Below the pieces are notes generated by a model. That model saw only the letters and a list, made by a program, of their open reading frames with translations. It searched no databases and was not told the origin of the DNA. The position numbers were made by a program, and so were the translations under genes. From Flavobacterium agri (lineage in GTDB: Bacteria; Bacteroidota; Bacteroidia; Flavobacteriales; Flavobacteriaceae), in NCBI RefSeq assembly GCF_013401995.1, contig NZ_JACBJI010000003.1:310001-374000 (forward strand): a DNA stretch of 64,000 nt, written 5' to 3'. Positions 7,486 to 16,429 of the stretch are shown in pieces (position 1 is the first letter of the stretch; the number at the start of each line of letters is the position of its first letter).

Positions 7486-8058
7486 TCAGGTCGACCAGGA
7501 ATTTAAAAAGTCTTTGATGATCCAGCCCGAATCGGTTTTTTGCATGAGCAGCACGCTTCCGTTATTGTGCTCGATCGTACGGTAAAACGTGACTTTGACG
7601 AGGGCTTTCGTATTGTTTTCGAACAGTACGGGTTTGCTCACGATCATGAGCCTTTGGTTGTTCAGGTTGAGTTTGGCGCGCTTTTCCTGGTATTGTTCGA
7701 CGCTCAGGCAATCGTTTATTTTTTGTTGGATCTTGGTTTGGTCGTCTTGATAGAGCGCTTCGAGTTCGACTTGCCAGTTCGCGGGCTGCGTATCCGAATT
7801 GACCGCCGTACGGATTCGTTTCACCTCAGAAGTTGCGAGTTTCAACCCTTGCACCGCCTCGAAAATCTCCTCGTTGTTATTGGCCTTTTCGCAATAAAAG
7901 AACAAAAGTTGCTGTCGGCCTTTGACCACGACTTTCTCGTTCTTGTAATAGTTTTTTACGATGGTTTCGAGAATGCGTGACGAATCCTTCTGTTGGGCAA
8001 AAACGCCAATACTTCCGGAAAGCAGGATGACGACGGCTAAAAATACGCGCAGTTTCAT
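7486..8058 (-). CDS. Hypothetical exported protein upstream of nif3
   Basis: 190 residues with a signal peptide (MKLRVFLAVVILLSGSIGVFAQQ). The mature region looks like a small alpha+beta domain ending in VLLMQKTDSGWIIKDFLNSW, reminiscent of NTF2-like or SnoaL-like periplasmic domains, but I cannot place it firmly. It is the first gene of the nif3 operon (one base between genes) and has a TATCTTTG promoter box. Confidence 0.72.
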   Translation of the reverse strand: MKLRVFLAVVILLSGSIGVFAQQKDSSRILETIVKNYYKNEKVVVKGRQQLLFFYCEKANNNEEIFEAVQGLKLATSEVKRIRTAVNSDTQPANWQVELEALYQDDQTKIQQKINDCLSVEQYQEKRAKLNLNNQRLMIVSKPVLFENNTKALVKVTFYRTIEHNNGSVLLMQKTDSGWIIKDFLNSWST

Positions 8059-8077
8059 TTTGGCTGGGTTCTACAAC

Positions 8078-8085
8078 CAAAGATA
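8078..8085 (-). promoter_or_regulatory. -7 box for the nif3 operon
   Basis: TATCTTTG on the minus strand, 19 bases before the ATG at 8058. It is back to back with the lpxK box in a 45-bp divergent intergenic region. Confidence 0.6.
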
Positions 8086-8090
8086 AAAAT

Positions 8091-8098
8091 TATATTTG
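8091..8098 (+). promoter_or_regulatory. -7 box for lpxK
   Basis: TATATTTG, a perfect TAnnTTTG match, whose final G is six bases before the lpxK ATG. This predicts a leaderless or almost leaderless mRNA. Confidence 0.62.
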
Positions 8099-8103
8099 CC
8101 TAC

Positions 8104-9120
8104 ATGATCCTGATCCGCAAAATACTGTTCCCGTTTGCCGCGATTTACGGGCTTATCACGGGATTGCGCAATTGGTTTTACGATATTGGGATCTTCAAGT
8201 CGGCCGCTTTCGATGTTCCCGTGATCGCCGTGGGCAACCTCAGTGTCGGCGGAACGGGCAAATCGCCCCAAATAGAATACCTGTTGCGCTTGCTTATTCC
8301 CAATTATAAAGTGGCGACGCTAAGTCGGGGTTACAAGCGCAAATCACGAGGTTTTGTGTTGGCCGATGAAAACTCGGATGCGCAAATTTTGGGAGACGAA
8401 CCATTCCAATTCCACAGAAAATTTCCCGAAGTGGCGGTCGCTGTCGATGCCGATCGCGTGAACGGCATCACAAAACTGCTGGAACTCGCGAAACCCGATG
8501 TCATTCTGCTCGACGACGCTTTCCAACATCGCAAGGTCAAAGCCGGATTTTATATTTTGCTGACGACTTTTCACGAATTGTATATAGACGATTTCCTGCT
8601 TCCGACGGGAAATCTGCGTGAAAGCAGGCGAGGTGCGAAGCGGGCCGATATCATCGTCGTGACCAAATGCCCGAAAGATTTGTCGCAGCAACAGCAAAAT
8701 GCGATTCGGATGAAAATGCGTCTGGAATCCCATCAACAATTGTTTTTCAGTTTTATCGATTACGACGATTTCGTGTTTTCCGACACCGATAAAATCAACA
8801 TTGATATAATCCGAAACAAAAAGAAAGTGCTGATTGCCGGAATCGCGAAGCCGAAACCGTTTTTCGAGCATCTAAAGTCAAAGGATGACGTTATTTTGGA
8901 ATTTTCCGACCATCATCATTTTTCGGAATCGGAAATATCCGAAATCGTCAAAAAAGCCAACGGAAACCCAATCGTCACAACAGAAAAAGACTACGTTCGA
9001 CTGAAAGGGCGCAAGCTCGAAAATTTATTTTACCTGCCGATCAAAAGCGCGTTTGTTTCGGGAAGCTACGATTTCGACGGCGCGATTTCGCAGTACGTTT
9101 CAGGTCGGCAATTTAGTTGA
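8104..9120 (+). CDS. lpxK: Tetraacyldisaccharide 4'-kinase (lipid A biosynthesis)
   Basis: 338 residues. LpxK phosphorylates the 4' position of the tetraacyldisaccharide-1-phosphate lipid A precursor at the inner membrane, using ATP. The N-terminal hydrophobic helix (ILFPFAAIYGLITGLRNW) anchors the enzyme, followed by the Walker-type loop GNLSVGGTGKSPQIEYLL and the SRGYKRKSRGF segment of the family. ILLDDAFQHRKV carries the DD(A/G)FQHR signature and TTEKDYVRL lies near the end. Its last 21 bases overlap the convergent acyltransferase gene. Confidence 0.95.
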   Translation: MILIRKILFPFAAIYGLITGLRNWFYDIGIFKSAAFDVPVIAVGNLSVGGTGKSPQIEYLLRLLIPNYKVATLSRGYKRKSRGFVLADENSDAQILGDEPFQFHRKFPEVAVAVDADRVNGITKLLELAKPDVILLDDAFQHRKVKAGFYILLTTFHELYIDDFLLPTGNLRESRRGAKRADIIVVTKCPKDLSQQQQNAIRMKMRLESHQQLFFSFIDYDDFVFSDTDKINIDIIRNKKKVLIAGIAKPKPFFEHLKSKDDVILEFSDHHHFSESEISEIVKKANGNPIVTTEKDYVRLKGRKLENLFYLPIKSAFVSGSYDFDGAISQYVSGRQFS

Positions 9121-10176
9121 CGTCAAGACCTGTATTTTACCAGCGTTTTTGATCTTGTTGCGCAGCGGTTTTTCAAAATAAAGGTAGCTCACTGCAGCTA
9201 TCGCAATCAAGACGGTAACCCGGACCAGTAACAAAACCGTAAAATCGACGTGTTTTTGCAGCCCGAGCTGGTGTTCGACTATCGTGAAGATTTTCATGAC
9301 CGGACTTTGCAGTATATAGATTCCAAAACTGATTTCGCCCAAAAACACAAAATTTTTACCGCTTATCGTTCTGGTAACCAAATCGTTGCTAATTGCTATG
9401 AACACGATCAATGGAACGAATAGGACGGCCAGGAAACCGTTGTGGAAATCGATTCCCGTTGGGAATTTCAACAAAACAACCAGCGCAAACAAAATGGCTA
9501 GAATTGCAGGCAAACAGTTCCTTTGCGCGTTTTTCAATCGGGAAACGAAGAACAAGCCGGCTAGATTTCCGGTCAGGAATTCGTTGAGGTGCATGATCGG
9601 ATTGAACAAAATGTCCGACTTACGGTATAAAGGAACGCTAAGTTTTTCGTAAACAATCAAATGGAACAAGATCTGACTGGCCAACCAGAATCCAACAATC
9701 CAGAATGCATTGAATTTGAGCTTGGTCTTTGAAAATACGCGGTTCATCAATAGCGGCAACAACGCGTAAAAAAACAATTCGACCGATAACGACCAACCAG
9801 GCCCGTTCGTGGTCAGCGCTTTGGCCGGAACCCAGGATTGGAGCATGAGCAAGTTCAGCACGTAATTTCCGATAACGACTTTGTTTTTTAATAGTTCGAT
9901 CCCGAAAGTCAAAAAAAGCGCAAGTAAGTATACGGGGTAAATTCGCGCGAGCCGATTCCTGAGGTAGTCGGCAAAGCTAACGGGGCCTTTATTTCCGTAA
10001 GCCACGATCATCACGAATCCCGACAGGATAAAAAAGTAACTTACGCCAACATTCGCCTGCCGGAAAATGAACGAAACGTATTCGTTGTCAATCAAAAAGC
10101 TGCCTTTGCCGTAATGAAATATCACTATGGACATCGCCGCAATAAATCGTGTAAAGGTCAGTTGTTCTATTCTCAA
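9100..10176 (-). CDS. Membrane acyltransferase, acyltransferase-3 family (OafA/YrhL-like)
   Basis: 358 residues with about ten transmembrane helices. The start chosen is the TTG at 10176, because RIEQLTFTRFIAAMSIVIFHYG is the conserved opening of this family; the next in-frame ATG falls inside the first helix. The family's key His is in IVIFHYGKGS, with FILSGFVM and an R-x-x-R (NRLARIYP) motif following. Such enzymes transfer acetyl or other acyl groups to extracytoplasmic glycans, O-antigen or lipids. The 3' end overlaps lpxK by 21 bases on the opposite strand. The acceptor substrate is unknown. Confidence 0.9.
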   Translation of the reverse strand: MRIEQLTFTRFIAAMSIVIFHYGKGSFLIDNEYVSFIFRQANVGVSYFFILSGFVMIVAYGNKGPVSFADYLRNRLARIYPVYLLALFLTFGIELLKNKVVIGNYVLNLLMLQSWVPAKALTTNGPGWSLSVELFFYALLPLLMNRVFSKTKLKFNAFWIVGFWLASQILFHLIVYEKLSVPLYRKSDILFNPIMHLNEFLTGNLAGLFFVSRLKNAQRNCLPAILAILFALVVLLKFPTGIDFHNGFLAVLFVPLIVFIAISNDLVTRTISGKNFVFLGEISFGIYILQSPVMKIFTIVEHQLGLQKHVDFTVLLLVRVTVLIAIAAVSYLYFEKPLRNKIKNAGKIQVLTSTKLPT

Positions 10177-10345
10177 ACCGAAGTGACTAATGGGTAGAAA
10201 GCCGTTTTTCGGGCGTAAACATAAGGATTTTTCGGGACTGTTTAGGAGTCAATTTATCATAGTTTTTCCAGGTATTCGACGTGCTAATGGCGCGATTCGG
10301 TTAAATTTGTAAAGCCGGTCGACGAAAGGCACGCAATAAAAACAA

Positions 10346-11164
10346 ATGACTATGTGGGAAAAAGTACAGCAGACTGTTGAATTCATCAAAAGCAAAATCG
10401 ACATTTCGCCCGAATACGGCGTAATCCTAGGTTCAGGCCTTGGTGGATTCACCCAGGACATCGATATCGAGTACACGTTGCCGTACCGCAAAATCCCGAA
10501 TTTCCCGGTTTCTACGGTCGAAGGACACAAAGGCGCTTTGGTTTTCGGGACGATCGATGGCAAAAAAGTCGTCGCAATGCAAGGCCGTTTCCATTTTTAT
10601 GAAGGTTATGCGATGCAGCAGGTGACATTTCCGGTGCGTGTGATGAAATACCTGGGCGTGAACAAACTTATCGTGTCCAACGCGTCGGGTGGCGTGAATC
10701 CGAATTACAAAGTCGGCGATATCGTGATCATCAACGACCACATCAATATGATGCCCGAACATCCGCTTCGTGGTAAGAACGACGAGCGTTTCGGGCCGCG
10801 TTTCCTCAACATGGGCGAACCGTACTCGAAAAAACTGATCGCAAAGGCCAAAACGATCGCTTCCGATTTGGACATACAAGTCAAAGACGGCGTGTATATG
10901 GGCTTGCAAGGCCCGACTTTCGAAACCTTGTCCGAATACCGCATGGTCAAGATTTTAGGTGCCGATTGCGTCGGGATGTCGACCGTTCCGGAAGTGATCG
11001 TGGCGCGTCATATGGATTTGGAAGTGCTCGGCGTTTCGGTGATTACCGATATCGGCCACGAAGATTCCATAGCCGAAGTCAATCACGACGAAGTGCTGCA
11101 GGCCGCGGCCAAAGCCGAACCGAAAGTACGCGCGCTGATCAAGGCTTTCATCGGGCAAGTGTAG
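10346..11164 (+). CDS. Purine-nucleoside phosphorylase (trimeric type)
   Basis: 272 residues. It splits inosine and guanosine with phosphate in purine salvage. Family marks are the phosphate-binding GVILGSGLGGF at the N-terminus, MQGRFHFYEGY, the NASGGVNPNYKVGDIVIINDHINM block, YMGLQGPTFET, and the base-binding Glu/Asn region GMSTVPEVIVARH ... VITDIG. Two ATGs (10346 and 10352) are possible starts. It follows lpxK in general position but is separated from it by the convergent acyltransferase gene. Confidence 0.93.
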   Translation: MTMWEKVQQTVEFIKSKIDISPEYGVILGSGLGGFTQDIDIEYTLPYRKIPNFPVSTVEGHKGALVFGTIDGKKVVAMQGRFHFYEGYAMQQVTFPVRVMKYLGVNKLIVSNASGGVNPNYKVGDIVIINDHINMMPEHPLRGKNDERFGPRFLNMGEPYSKKLIAKAKTIASDLDIQVKDGVYMGLQGPTFETLSEYRMVKILGADCVGMSTVPEVIVARHMDLEVLGVSVITDIGHEDSIAEVNHDEVLQAAAKAEPKVRALIKAFIGQV

Positions 11165-11243
11165 CCTTCGATTTTGTCAAAAAAAAGAAATTTGAATTCA
11201 CTGCGAACCAAGCTTAAAGCCTAAAACTTATCGCCTACAGCCT

Positions 11244-13403
11244 TCAGGAAATCACCTGCGCAATCACCCTATAAAACACATTCGGGTCGAAAGGCTTCGT
11301 AATCACGTCGTTCATGCCGTAAGACAACAGCATTTCGCGGTTTTCGTTGAGTGAGATCGCAGTGAGTGCGATGATACGCGTGTGTTGGTCGAAAGTACGG
11401 ATGGTTTGGGTCGCGATCGTTCCGTTGATACCGGGTAAGTGTACGTCCATCAAAACCAGATCGTAGTAATTGTTCTTGACGGCTTCGATCGCGTCTTCGC
11501 CATTGTCGATGATTTCCACGAGCATTTGCTTGTTCTCGAGCATTTTAGCCGTGATCATCTGGTTGATTTTGTTGTCCTCGATGAGCAGCACTTTTTTGTT
11601 CACGAACACATTTTCGTCGTAATCGTCGTCGTTCACGACCATTTGGCCCGAACTTACCTTGAAATCCAGATCGAACGAAAACGTAGAACCTTGCCCGATC
11701 TTACTCTGCAATTTGATTTCCCCGCCCAAAATATCGATGAGTTTCTTGACGATGTTCAAACCCAATCCGGTGCCGCCGTATTTGCGGTTGATTTCGATCG
11801 AACCTTGCGAAAAGCTGTCGAAAATCGTTTCCTGTTTGTCTTCGGGAATCCCGATTCCGGTGTCGATGATCTTGAAATGGATATACGCGATGTCGTCTTT
11901 TATCGTCGTCATTTGCGCAATCACTTTCACCTGGCCGTTTTTGGTGAACTTGAGCGCGTTGTTGATCAGGTTCATGAAAATCTGCGACAACTTCGTAGGG
12001 TCGCCGATCAGGATGTCGGGAATGCGCTCGTCAATCTCGATCGTGTATTTGTTGTTGTTCGAAGCCGCGAGTTCCTTAAGCGAATTCTGGATGTTTTCCA
12101 AAAGCAGCTTGAGGTTGAAATTGATGCATTCTGCCACGACATTGCTCGATTCGATGCGGTTGATTTCCAAAATCTCGTTGATGAACGTGAGCAGGTAATT
12201 GCCCGAAAACTGAAGCGAGGTCAGGTAATTCAACTGTGATTTTTTCGGACTTTCCTCAAGCAACAAATGCGTGATCCCGTTGATCGCGTTCAAAGGCGTG
12301 CGCAATTCGTGGCTCACGGTCGACAGGAATTCGGCTCTTGCCTTCGAGGCTTTTTCGGCTTTGTCTTTGGCGATCTGAAGTTCCTTGTTCGTCTCCTTTA
12401 GCAAAAGGTTCGATTGGTTTCGGATGATGTTGTTCTTGTACAGCGACAAACTCAACAGCGACAAGATCGAAATCAACGCGATCGCCAAAATCGAGATCAA
12501 CTTGGCGAATTTGCTGGCTTTTTCCTGTTGACGGTTCTCGTGGTCGAGCTGATCGATGCGTTTAAGACGTTCGCTTTCCTTGAATTTCGTGTAATCTTCG
12601 GCTCCAAGTTTGGCATTGCTTATCGCGGCTATGCTGTCTTTGAGTTCGAGGTGTTTCTTGAGGAAAGCGTAAGAATTCTTGATATCCGATATTTTATCGT
12701 ATGCTTGGCTAAGCGCGATGTAAATCTGGGCTTCAAGCTCGTAATTTTTGTACTGTTCGTTGAGTTCAAGCGCGCGGTTCAAATAATTTAACGCCAGATT
12801 GTTGCGGTTGCGTCCGGTTTCGATGACGCCCATTTGGTACAACGCATCGGCCTTGATCTTATAGGTGTCGTCCCGATCCTGTTTGGCGATGATACGCCCG
12901 AAAATATTGGCGGCTTCGGCGTTTTTTCCTTTGGCGCGGTACAAAATCCCTTTTTGCAGGTTGAGCAATTCTATCGCATCGGGAATCTTCAGCGTCTCAT
13001 AAATCGTCTTGGCTTTTTCGAAAGTCGTCTCGGCTTGGGAATAATTTTCCTTTTCCATAAGGCACAACCCGAGATTGTAATAAGCATAGGCTTGCTCTGC
13101 CGAAGGTTTTAGCGTGTTGAAAAGCGCGATCGCACGGTTGAGTACTTCGATCGCGTCGTTGTATTTCTTGATTTCGATATACAGGTTCGCCAAAGCCAAC
13201 GCCGCACTTGCCTCACCTTTTACGTCCTTGTTCTTCTTGGCGTAATCGATGGCTTTTTGGGTGTAATCGAGTGAATTCCGGTAATTGTTGATACGGGTAT
13301 TGAACTGTGCGAGCTCAATATAATAAGCAGAACTGTCCACCGGCTTTTTTTGAGGATAGGCGCAGAAGGACATAAAGAAAACTATTAGCAATAATCTCCT
13401 CAT
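11244..13403 (-). CDS. Hybrid sensor histidine kinase with periplasmic TPR domain and receiver
   Basis: 719 residues. A signal peptide leads into a tetratricopeptide-repeat sensor region (about residues 20-280), then one transmembrane helix (ILAIALISILSLLSLSLY). A short coiled coil follows, then the HisKA domain with the phosphorylated His in STVSHELRTPLNAI, an HATPase domain (NLINNALKFT, IIDTGIGIPED, GGTGLGLNIVKKLI) and a C-terminal receiver with Asp in LVLMDVHLPGING. It would sense an extracytoplasmic or protein-borne cue through the TPRs and pass phosphate to its own receiver. No DNA-binding domain or obvious partner gene is adjacent. Confidence 0.94.
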   Translation of the reverse strand: MRRLLLIVFFMSFCAYPQKKPVDSSAYYIELAQFNTRINNYRNSLDYTQKAIDYAKKNKDVKGEASAALALANLYIEIKKYNDAIEVLNRAIALFNTLKPSAEQAYAYYNLGLCLMEKENYSQAETTFEKAKTIYETLKIPDAIELLNLQKGILYRAKGKNAEAANIFGRIIAKQDRDDTYKIKADALYQMGVIETGRNRNNLALNYLNRALELNEQYKNYELEAQIYIALSQAYDKISDIKNSYAFLKKHLELKDSIAAISNAKLGAEDYTKFKESERLKRIDQLDHENRQQEKASKFAKLISILAIALISILSLLSLSLYKNNIIRNQSNLLLKETNKELQIAKDKAEKASKARAEFLSTVSHELRTPLNAINGITHLLLEESPKKSQLNYLTSLQFSGNYLLTFINEILEINRIESSNVVAECINFNLKLLLENIQNSLKELAASNNNKYTIEIDERIPDILIGDPTKLSQIFMNLINNALKFTKNGQVKVIAQMTTIKDDIAYIHFKIIDTGIGIPEDKQETIFDSFSQGSIEINRKYGGTGLGLNIVKKLIDILGGEIKLQSKIGQGSTFSFDLDFKVSSGQMVVNDDDYDENVFVNKKVLLIEDNKINQMITAKMLENKQMLVEIIDNGEDAIEAVKNNYYDLVLMDVHLPGINGTIATQTIRTFDQHTRIIALTAISLNENREMLLSYGMNDVITKPFDPNVFYRVIAQVIS

Positions 13404-13443
13404 TAGTGCTGTTTATTCGGTTAGGGGCTTTAAAATTAGGCAA

Positions 13444-14442
13444 TTATTTCCGAATTGAGGAAATAAGGTCGACAAGACGCGCGGAATATCCGATTTCATT
13501 ATCATACCAGCCCACGACCTTGACCATTTTACCGATGACCGAAGTCAGTTGCGCATCGAAAAGGCAAGAGTTGCGGTTGCCCAAAATGTCCACCGAAACG
13601 ATCGGATCTTCGGTATAGGCCAAAATCCCTTTGAGTTTGCCCGACGCGGCATTTTTAAAGGCTTCATTGATTTGTTCGATGGTCACTTCTTTGCGCACAT
13701 AGCATGTGATGTCGGTAAGCGAACCGTCCGGAACCGGAACGCGGATCCCGCCGCCGCCGATTTTTCCGTCCATTTCGGGAAAAATTTTCGTAAGGGCTTT
13801 GGCTGCGCCCGTAGTCGTAGGCACGATCGATTGGGAAGCGCCTCTGGCCCGACGCAAATCCTTATGCGGCTGGTCGTGCAGGCTTTGGTCGGTAGTATAG
13901 GAGTGGACTGTCGTGATATATGCCTGTTCGATTCCGCAAAGCTCGTCAATGATTTTGATCATCGGAGCGGCGTTGTTGGTCGTGCAGCTCGCGTTCGAAA
14001 TGATGGTTTCCGAACCGTCGAGGATGTGTTCGTTTACGCCAAGCACGACCGTTTTGATTCTGTCTGTTTCGCTCGGAGCGGAAAGGATCACTTTTTTCGC
14101 ACCCGACAAAATATGCTGGTTGATTTCGTCGAACGTCTTGAATTTCCCGGTCGATTCGATCACGACATCAATATCATATTTTTTCCAATCGATGTTCATG
14201 ACCTCGCGTTCGTGCAGGAAAGCGAAGTGTTTTCCGTCGACGATAATCCCGTCATCGTCAAACGAAACCTCTGCGTTCAAGACTCCGTGGATGCTGTCGT
14301 ATTTGGTGAGATGCGACATCGTGCGGTTGTCGGCGATATCGTTTATCGCGACGACCTCGATTTGCGCATGATCTAAAAGCAGTCGGAAGAGATTGCGGCC
14401 GATGCGACCGTAACCGTTGATGGCAACCTTGGTTTTATTCAT
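13444..14442 (-). CDS. gap: Glyceraldehyde-3-phosphate dehydrogenase, type I
   Basis: 332 residues from the ATG at 14442; the frame is open further upstream only with a TTG. It oxidises glyceraldehyde 3-phosphate to 1,3-bisphosphoglycerate in glycolysis. NAD-binding AINGYGRIGRNLFRL opens the protein, the catalytic Cys is in SNASCTTNNAAP (about residue 151), and the partner His lies in the following TVHSYT segment. RRARGASQSIVPTTTGAAKAL and WYDNEIGYSARLVDL are also family signatures. The sequence around Asp33 (INDIAD) is compatible with NAD rather than NADP use. Confidence 0.95.
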   Translation of the reverse strand: MNKTKVAINGYGRIGRNLFRLLLDHAQIEVVAINDIADNRTMSHLTKYDSIHGVLNAEVSFDDDGIIVDGKHFAFLHEREVMNIDWKKYDIDVVIESTGKFKTFDEINQHILSGAKKVILSAPSETDRIKTVVLGVNEHILDGSETIISNASCTTNNAAPMIKIIDELCGIEQAYITTVHSYTTDQSLHDQPHKDLRRARGASQSIVPTTTGAAKALTKIFPEMDGKIGGGGIRVPVPDGSLTDITCYVRKEVTIEQINEAFKNAASGKLKGILAYTEDPIVSVDILGNRNSCLFDAQLTSVIGKMVKVVGWYDNEIGYSARLVDLISSIRK

Positions 14443-14496
14443 TGGAATATTGGAAGTCAAAAAATGTCGGTTCGAATCTAAAGTGCAACGAGTCTA

Positions 14497-15366
14497 TTAA
14501 AGAATATGCTTTTGAGCATGATACGAACTTCTCACCAAAGCCCCGCTTTCTACATGTCGGAAGCCCATCTCCTTACCGATTTCCTCGTATTTTTTGAATT
14601 GCTCAGGCGTGATGAATTCCTTGACAGGCAAGTGTTTTTTTGAAGGTTGGAGATATTGCCCGAGTGTGACCACATCTACATTGGCGTCCCTTAAGTCGCG
14701 CATCGTCTGGATCACTTCTTCCTCGGTTTCGCCCAAACCAAGCATGATGCCCGATTTGGTGCGTCGTACGCCTTTCTCTTTCAAATATCTCAAAACTTCG
14801 AGGCTGCGGTCGTATTTCGCTTGGATGCGGACTTCGCGCGTCAATCGGCGAACGGTTTCCATGTTGTGCGAAACCACTTCCGGGTCGGCTTCGACGATAC
14901 GGTCGAGGTTGCGCTCGTTGCCCTGGAAATCGGGAATCAACGTCTCTAAAGTCGTCTCGGGATTCATGCGTCGGATCGCTTGTACGGTTTCGTACCAGAT
15001 GATCGAACCCATGTCTTTCAAGTCGTCTCGGTCAACCGAAGTGACTACGGCGTGCTTGATTTTCATGAGTTTGATTGAACGCGCCACTTTTTCGGGCTCG
15101 TCCCAATCTACGGTTTCGGGGCGTCCGGTCTTCACGCCGCAAAACCCGCACGAACGCGTACAGATATTGCCCAGAATCATGAACGTGGCCGTGCCTTCGC
15201 CCCAGCATTCGCCCATGTTCGGACAACTTCCTGATGTACAGATCGTATTGAGTTTATATTTGTCGACGAGTCCGCGCAGCTCGGTATATTTTTGCCCGAT
15301 CGGCAATTTCACCTTGAGCCATTTTGGTTTGGCCTGTGGCGCGGCGTTTTCGAGAACGGTGTCCAT
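14497..15366 (-). CDS. lipA: Lipoyl synthase
   Basis: 289 residues. This radical-SAM enzyme inserts two sulfurs into protein-bound octanoyl groups to make lipoate for pyruvate and 2-oxoglutarate dehydrogenases. Both iron-sulfur motifs are visible: [12 protein letters not shown] for the auxiliary cluster and CTRSCGFC for the SAM cluster, with the closing RSSYHA motif that ligates the auxiliary cluster. [10 protein letters not shown] and [15 protein letters not shown] are family-typical. A TAAATTTG box lies 19 bases upstream of the ATG. Confidence 0.96.
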   Translation of the reverse strand: MDTVLENAAPQAKPKWLKVKLPIGQKYTELRGLVDKYKLNTICTSGSCPNMGECWGEGTATFMILGNICTRSCGFCGVKTGRPETVDWDEPEKVARSIKLMKIKHAVVTSVDRDDLKDMGSIIWYETVQAIRRMNPETTLETLIPDFQGNERNLDRIVEADPEVVSHNMETVRRLTREVRIQAKYDRSLEVLRYLKEKGVRRTKSGIMLGLGETEEEVIQTMRDLRDANVDVVTLGQYLQPSKKHLPVKEFITPEQFKKYEEIGKEMGFRHVESGALVRSSYHAQKHIL

Positions 15367-15385
15367 GTCGTTGGTTTTAGAGACG

Positions 15386-15393
15386 CAAATTTA
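15386..15393 (-). promoter_or_regulatory. -7 box for lipA
   Basis: TAAATTTG on the minus strand, exact TAnnTTTG match, upstream of the ATG at 15366. Confidence 0.55.
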
Positions 15394-15440
15394 CGCAGAA
15401 AGTTTGTTAATACGATGTTAGGATGTAAGTCGGGTGAAAA

Positions 15441-15499
15441 GCCACGAAAGGCACGAATTTCACAAATTTTGATTAGTGCAATTCCGTGCCATTCGCGGC
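15441..15499. repeat. Intergenic inverted repeat of the GCCACGAA family, copy 1
   Basis: Arms GCCACGAAAGGCACGAATT and the near-complement ending CCGTGCCATTCGCGGC. The same arms recur at 26968-27033, 31749-31857 and 55673-55719. Confidence 0.75.
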
Positions 15500-15503
15500 T
15501 AAA

Positions 15504-16262
15504 CTAAAATTTCTTTTTGGCTTGCGATTCTTCTTCTTTCCGGTAATGTTCATGCGTTTCCACAGGCTGCGATTTCTTGCCCATTTTCATCTGGAAGACA
15601 TCGACCAAAAGCGCGAACGCCATCGAAAAATAAATATAACCTTTCGGGATATGGACGCCCAAACCTTCGGCCACAAGCGACGTCCCGATCAGTAAAAGGA
15701 ACGAAAGTGCGAGCATTTTGAACGCCGGATGTTTGTTCACGAAATTCGAGATCGGTTCAGAAGCGAACAACATGATGATTACCGTGACGACGACGGCCAC
15801 GTACATCACCCAAACCTCCGTGACCATGCCGATCGCGGTGATGATCGAATCGACCGAAAACACCAAATCCATGATCAAAATCTGGATCAACACCTGCCCG
15901 AAAGTCGCCGCGACGATATTTTTGGTCTGGTCGCCGCTTTCGCCTTCCATCTTGTGATGGATTTCTTTGGCCGATTTGTAGATCAGGAACAATCCGCCGG
16001 CGATCAACACCAGATCTTTCCCCGAAATCCCAACTTCGAGAACGGTAAAAAGATCGTTGTCGAGCTTCATGATCAGCGAAATCAGCAACAGCAATACCAA
16101 ACGCAAAATTCCGGCGAGGATCAGACCTAAACGACGCGCTTTCTTTTGTTGGTCGGCAGGCAGTTTATTCGCAAGAATCGAGATGAAAATCACGTTGTCG
16201 ATACCCAAAACGGCTTCGAGTGCGACCAGGCTTAAAAGGGAAATGACGATTTCGATATCCAT
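15504..16262 (-). CDS. TerC family integral membrane protein
   Basis: 252 residues from the ATG at 16262, with about seven transmembrane helices. Family signatures are LEAVLGIDNVIFISILA near the N-terminus and DLVFSVDSIITAIGM in the middle, where the acidic residues inside helices are characteristic. TerC proteins are linked to tellurite resistance and, in some bacteria, to manganese export or metallation of secreted proteins; the role here cannot be decided. The C-terminal tail is short and charged (YRKEEESQAKKKF). It stands alone between lipA and the MFS gene. Confidence 0.92.
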   Translation of the reverse strand: MDIEIVISLLSLVALEAVLGIDNVIFISILANKLPADQQKKARRLGLILAGILRLVLLLLISLIMKLDNDLFTVLEVGISGKDLVLIAGGLFLIYKSAKEIHHKMEGESGDQTKNIVAATFGQVLIQILIMDLVFSVDSIITAIGMVTEVWVMYVAVVVTVIIMLFASEPISNFVNKHPAFKMLALSFLLLIGTSLVAEGLGVHIPKGYIYFSMAFALLVDVFQMKMGKKSQPVETHEHYRKEEESQAKKKF

Positions 16263-16429
16263 AGGAAGTTTTCCCCTAAGATAAGCCAATCAAAATTAAA
16301 GAAACATTAAAATTTACGGGCTTTTCGATGCTTTCGGATGCAGATGAAAGCGTGAACTGGTAGTATTCCATTTCGAGCAGAAAAAATGAGGATTCCGTAT
16401 CACGATTTTCCAATAATCATTTAAGAGAT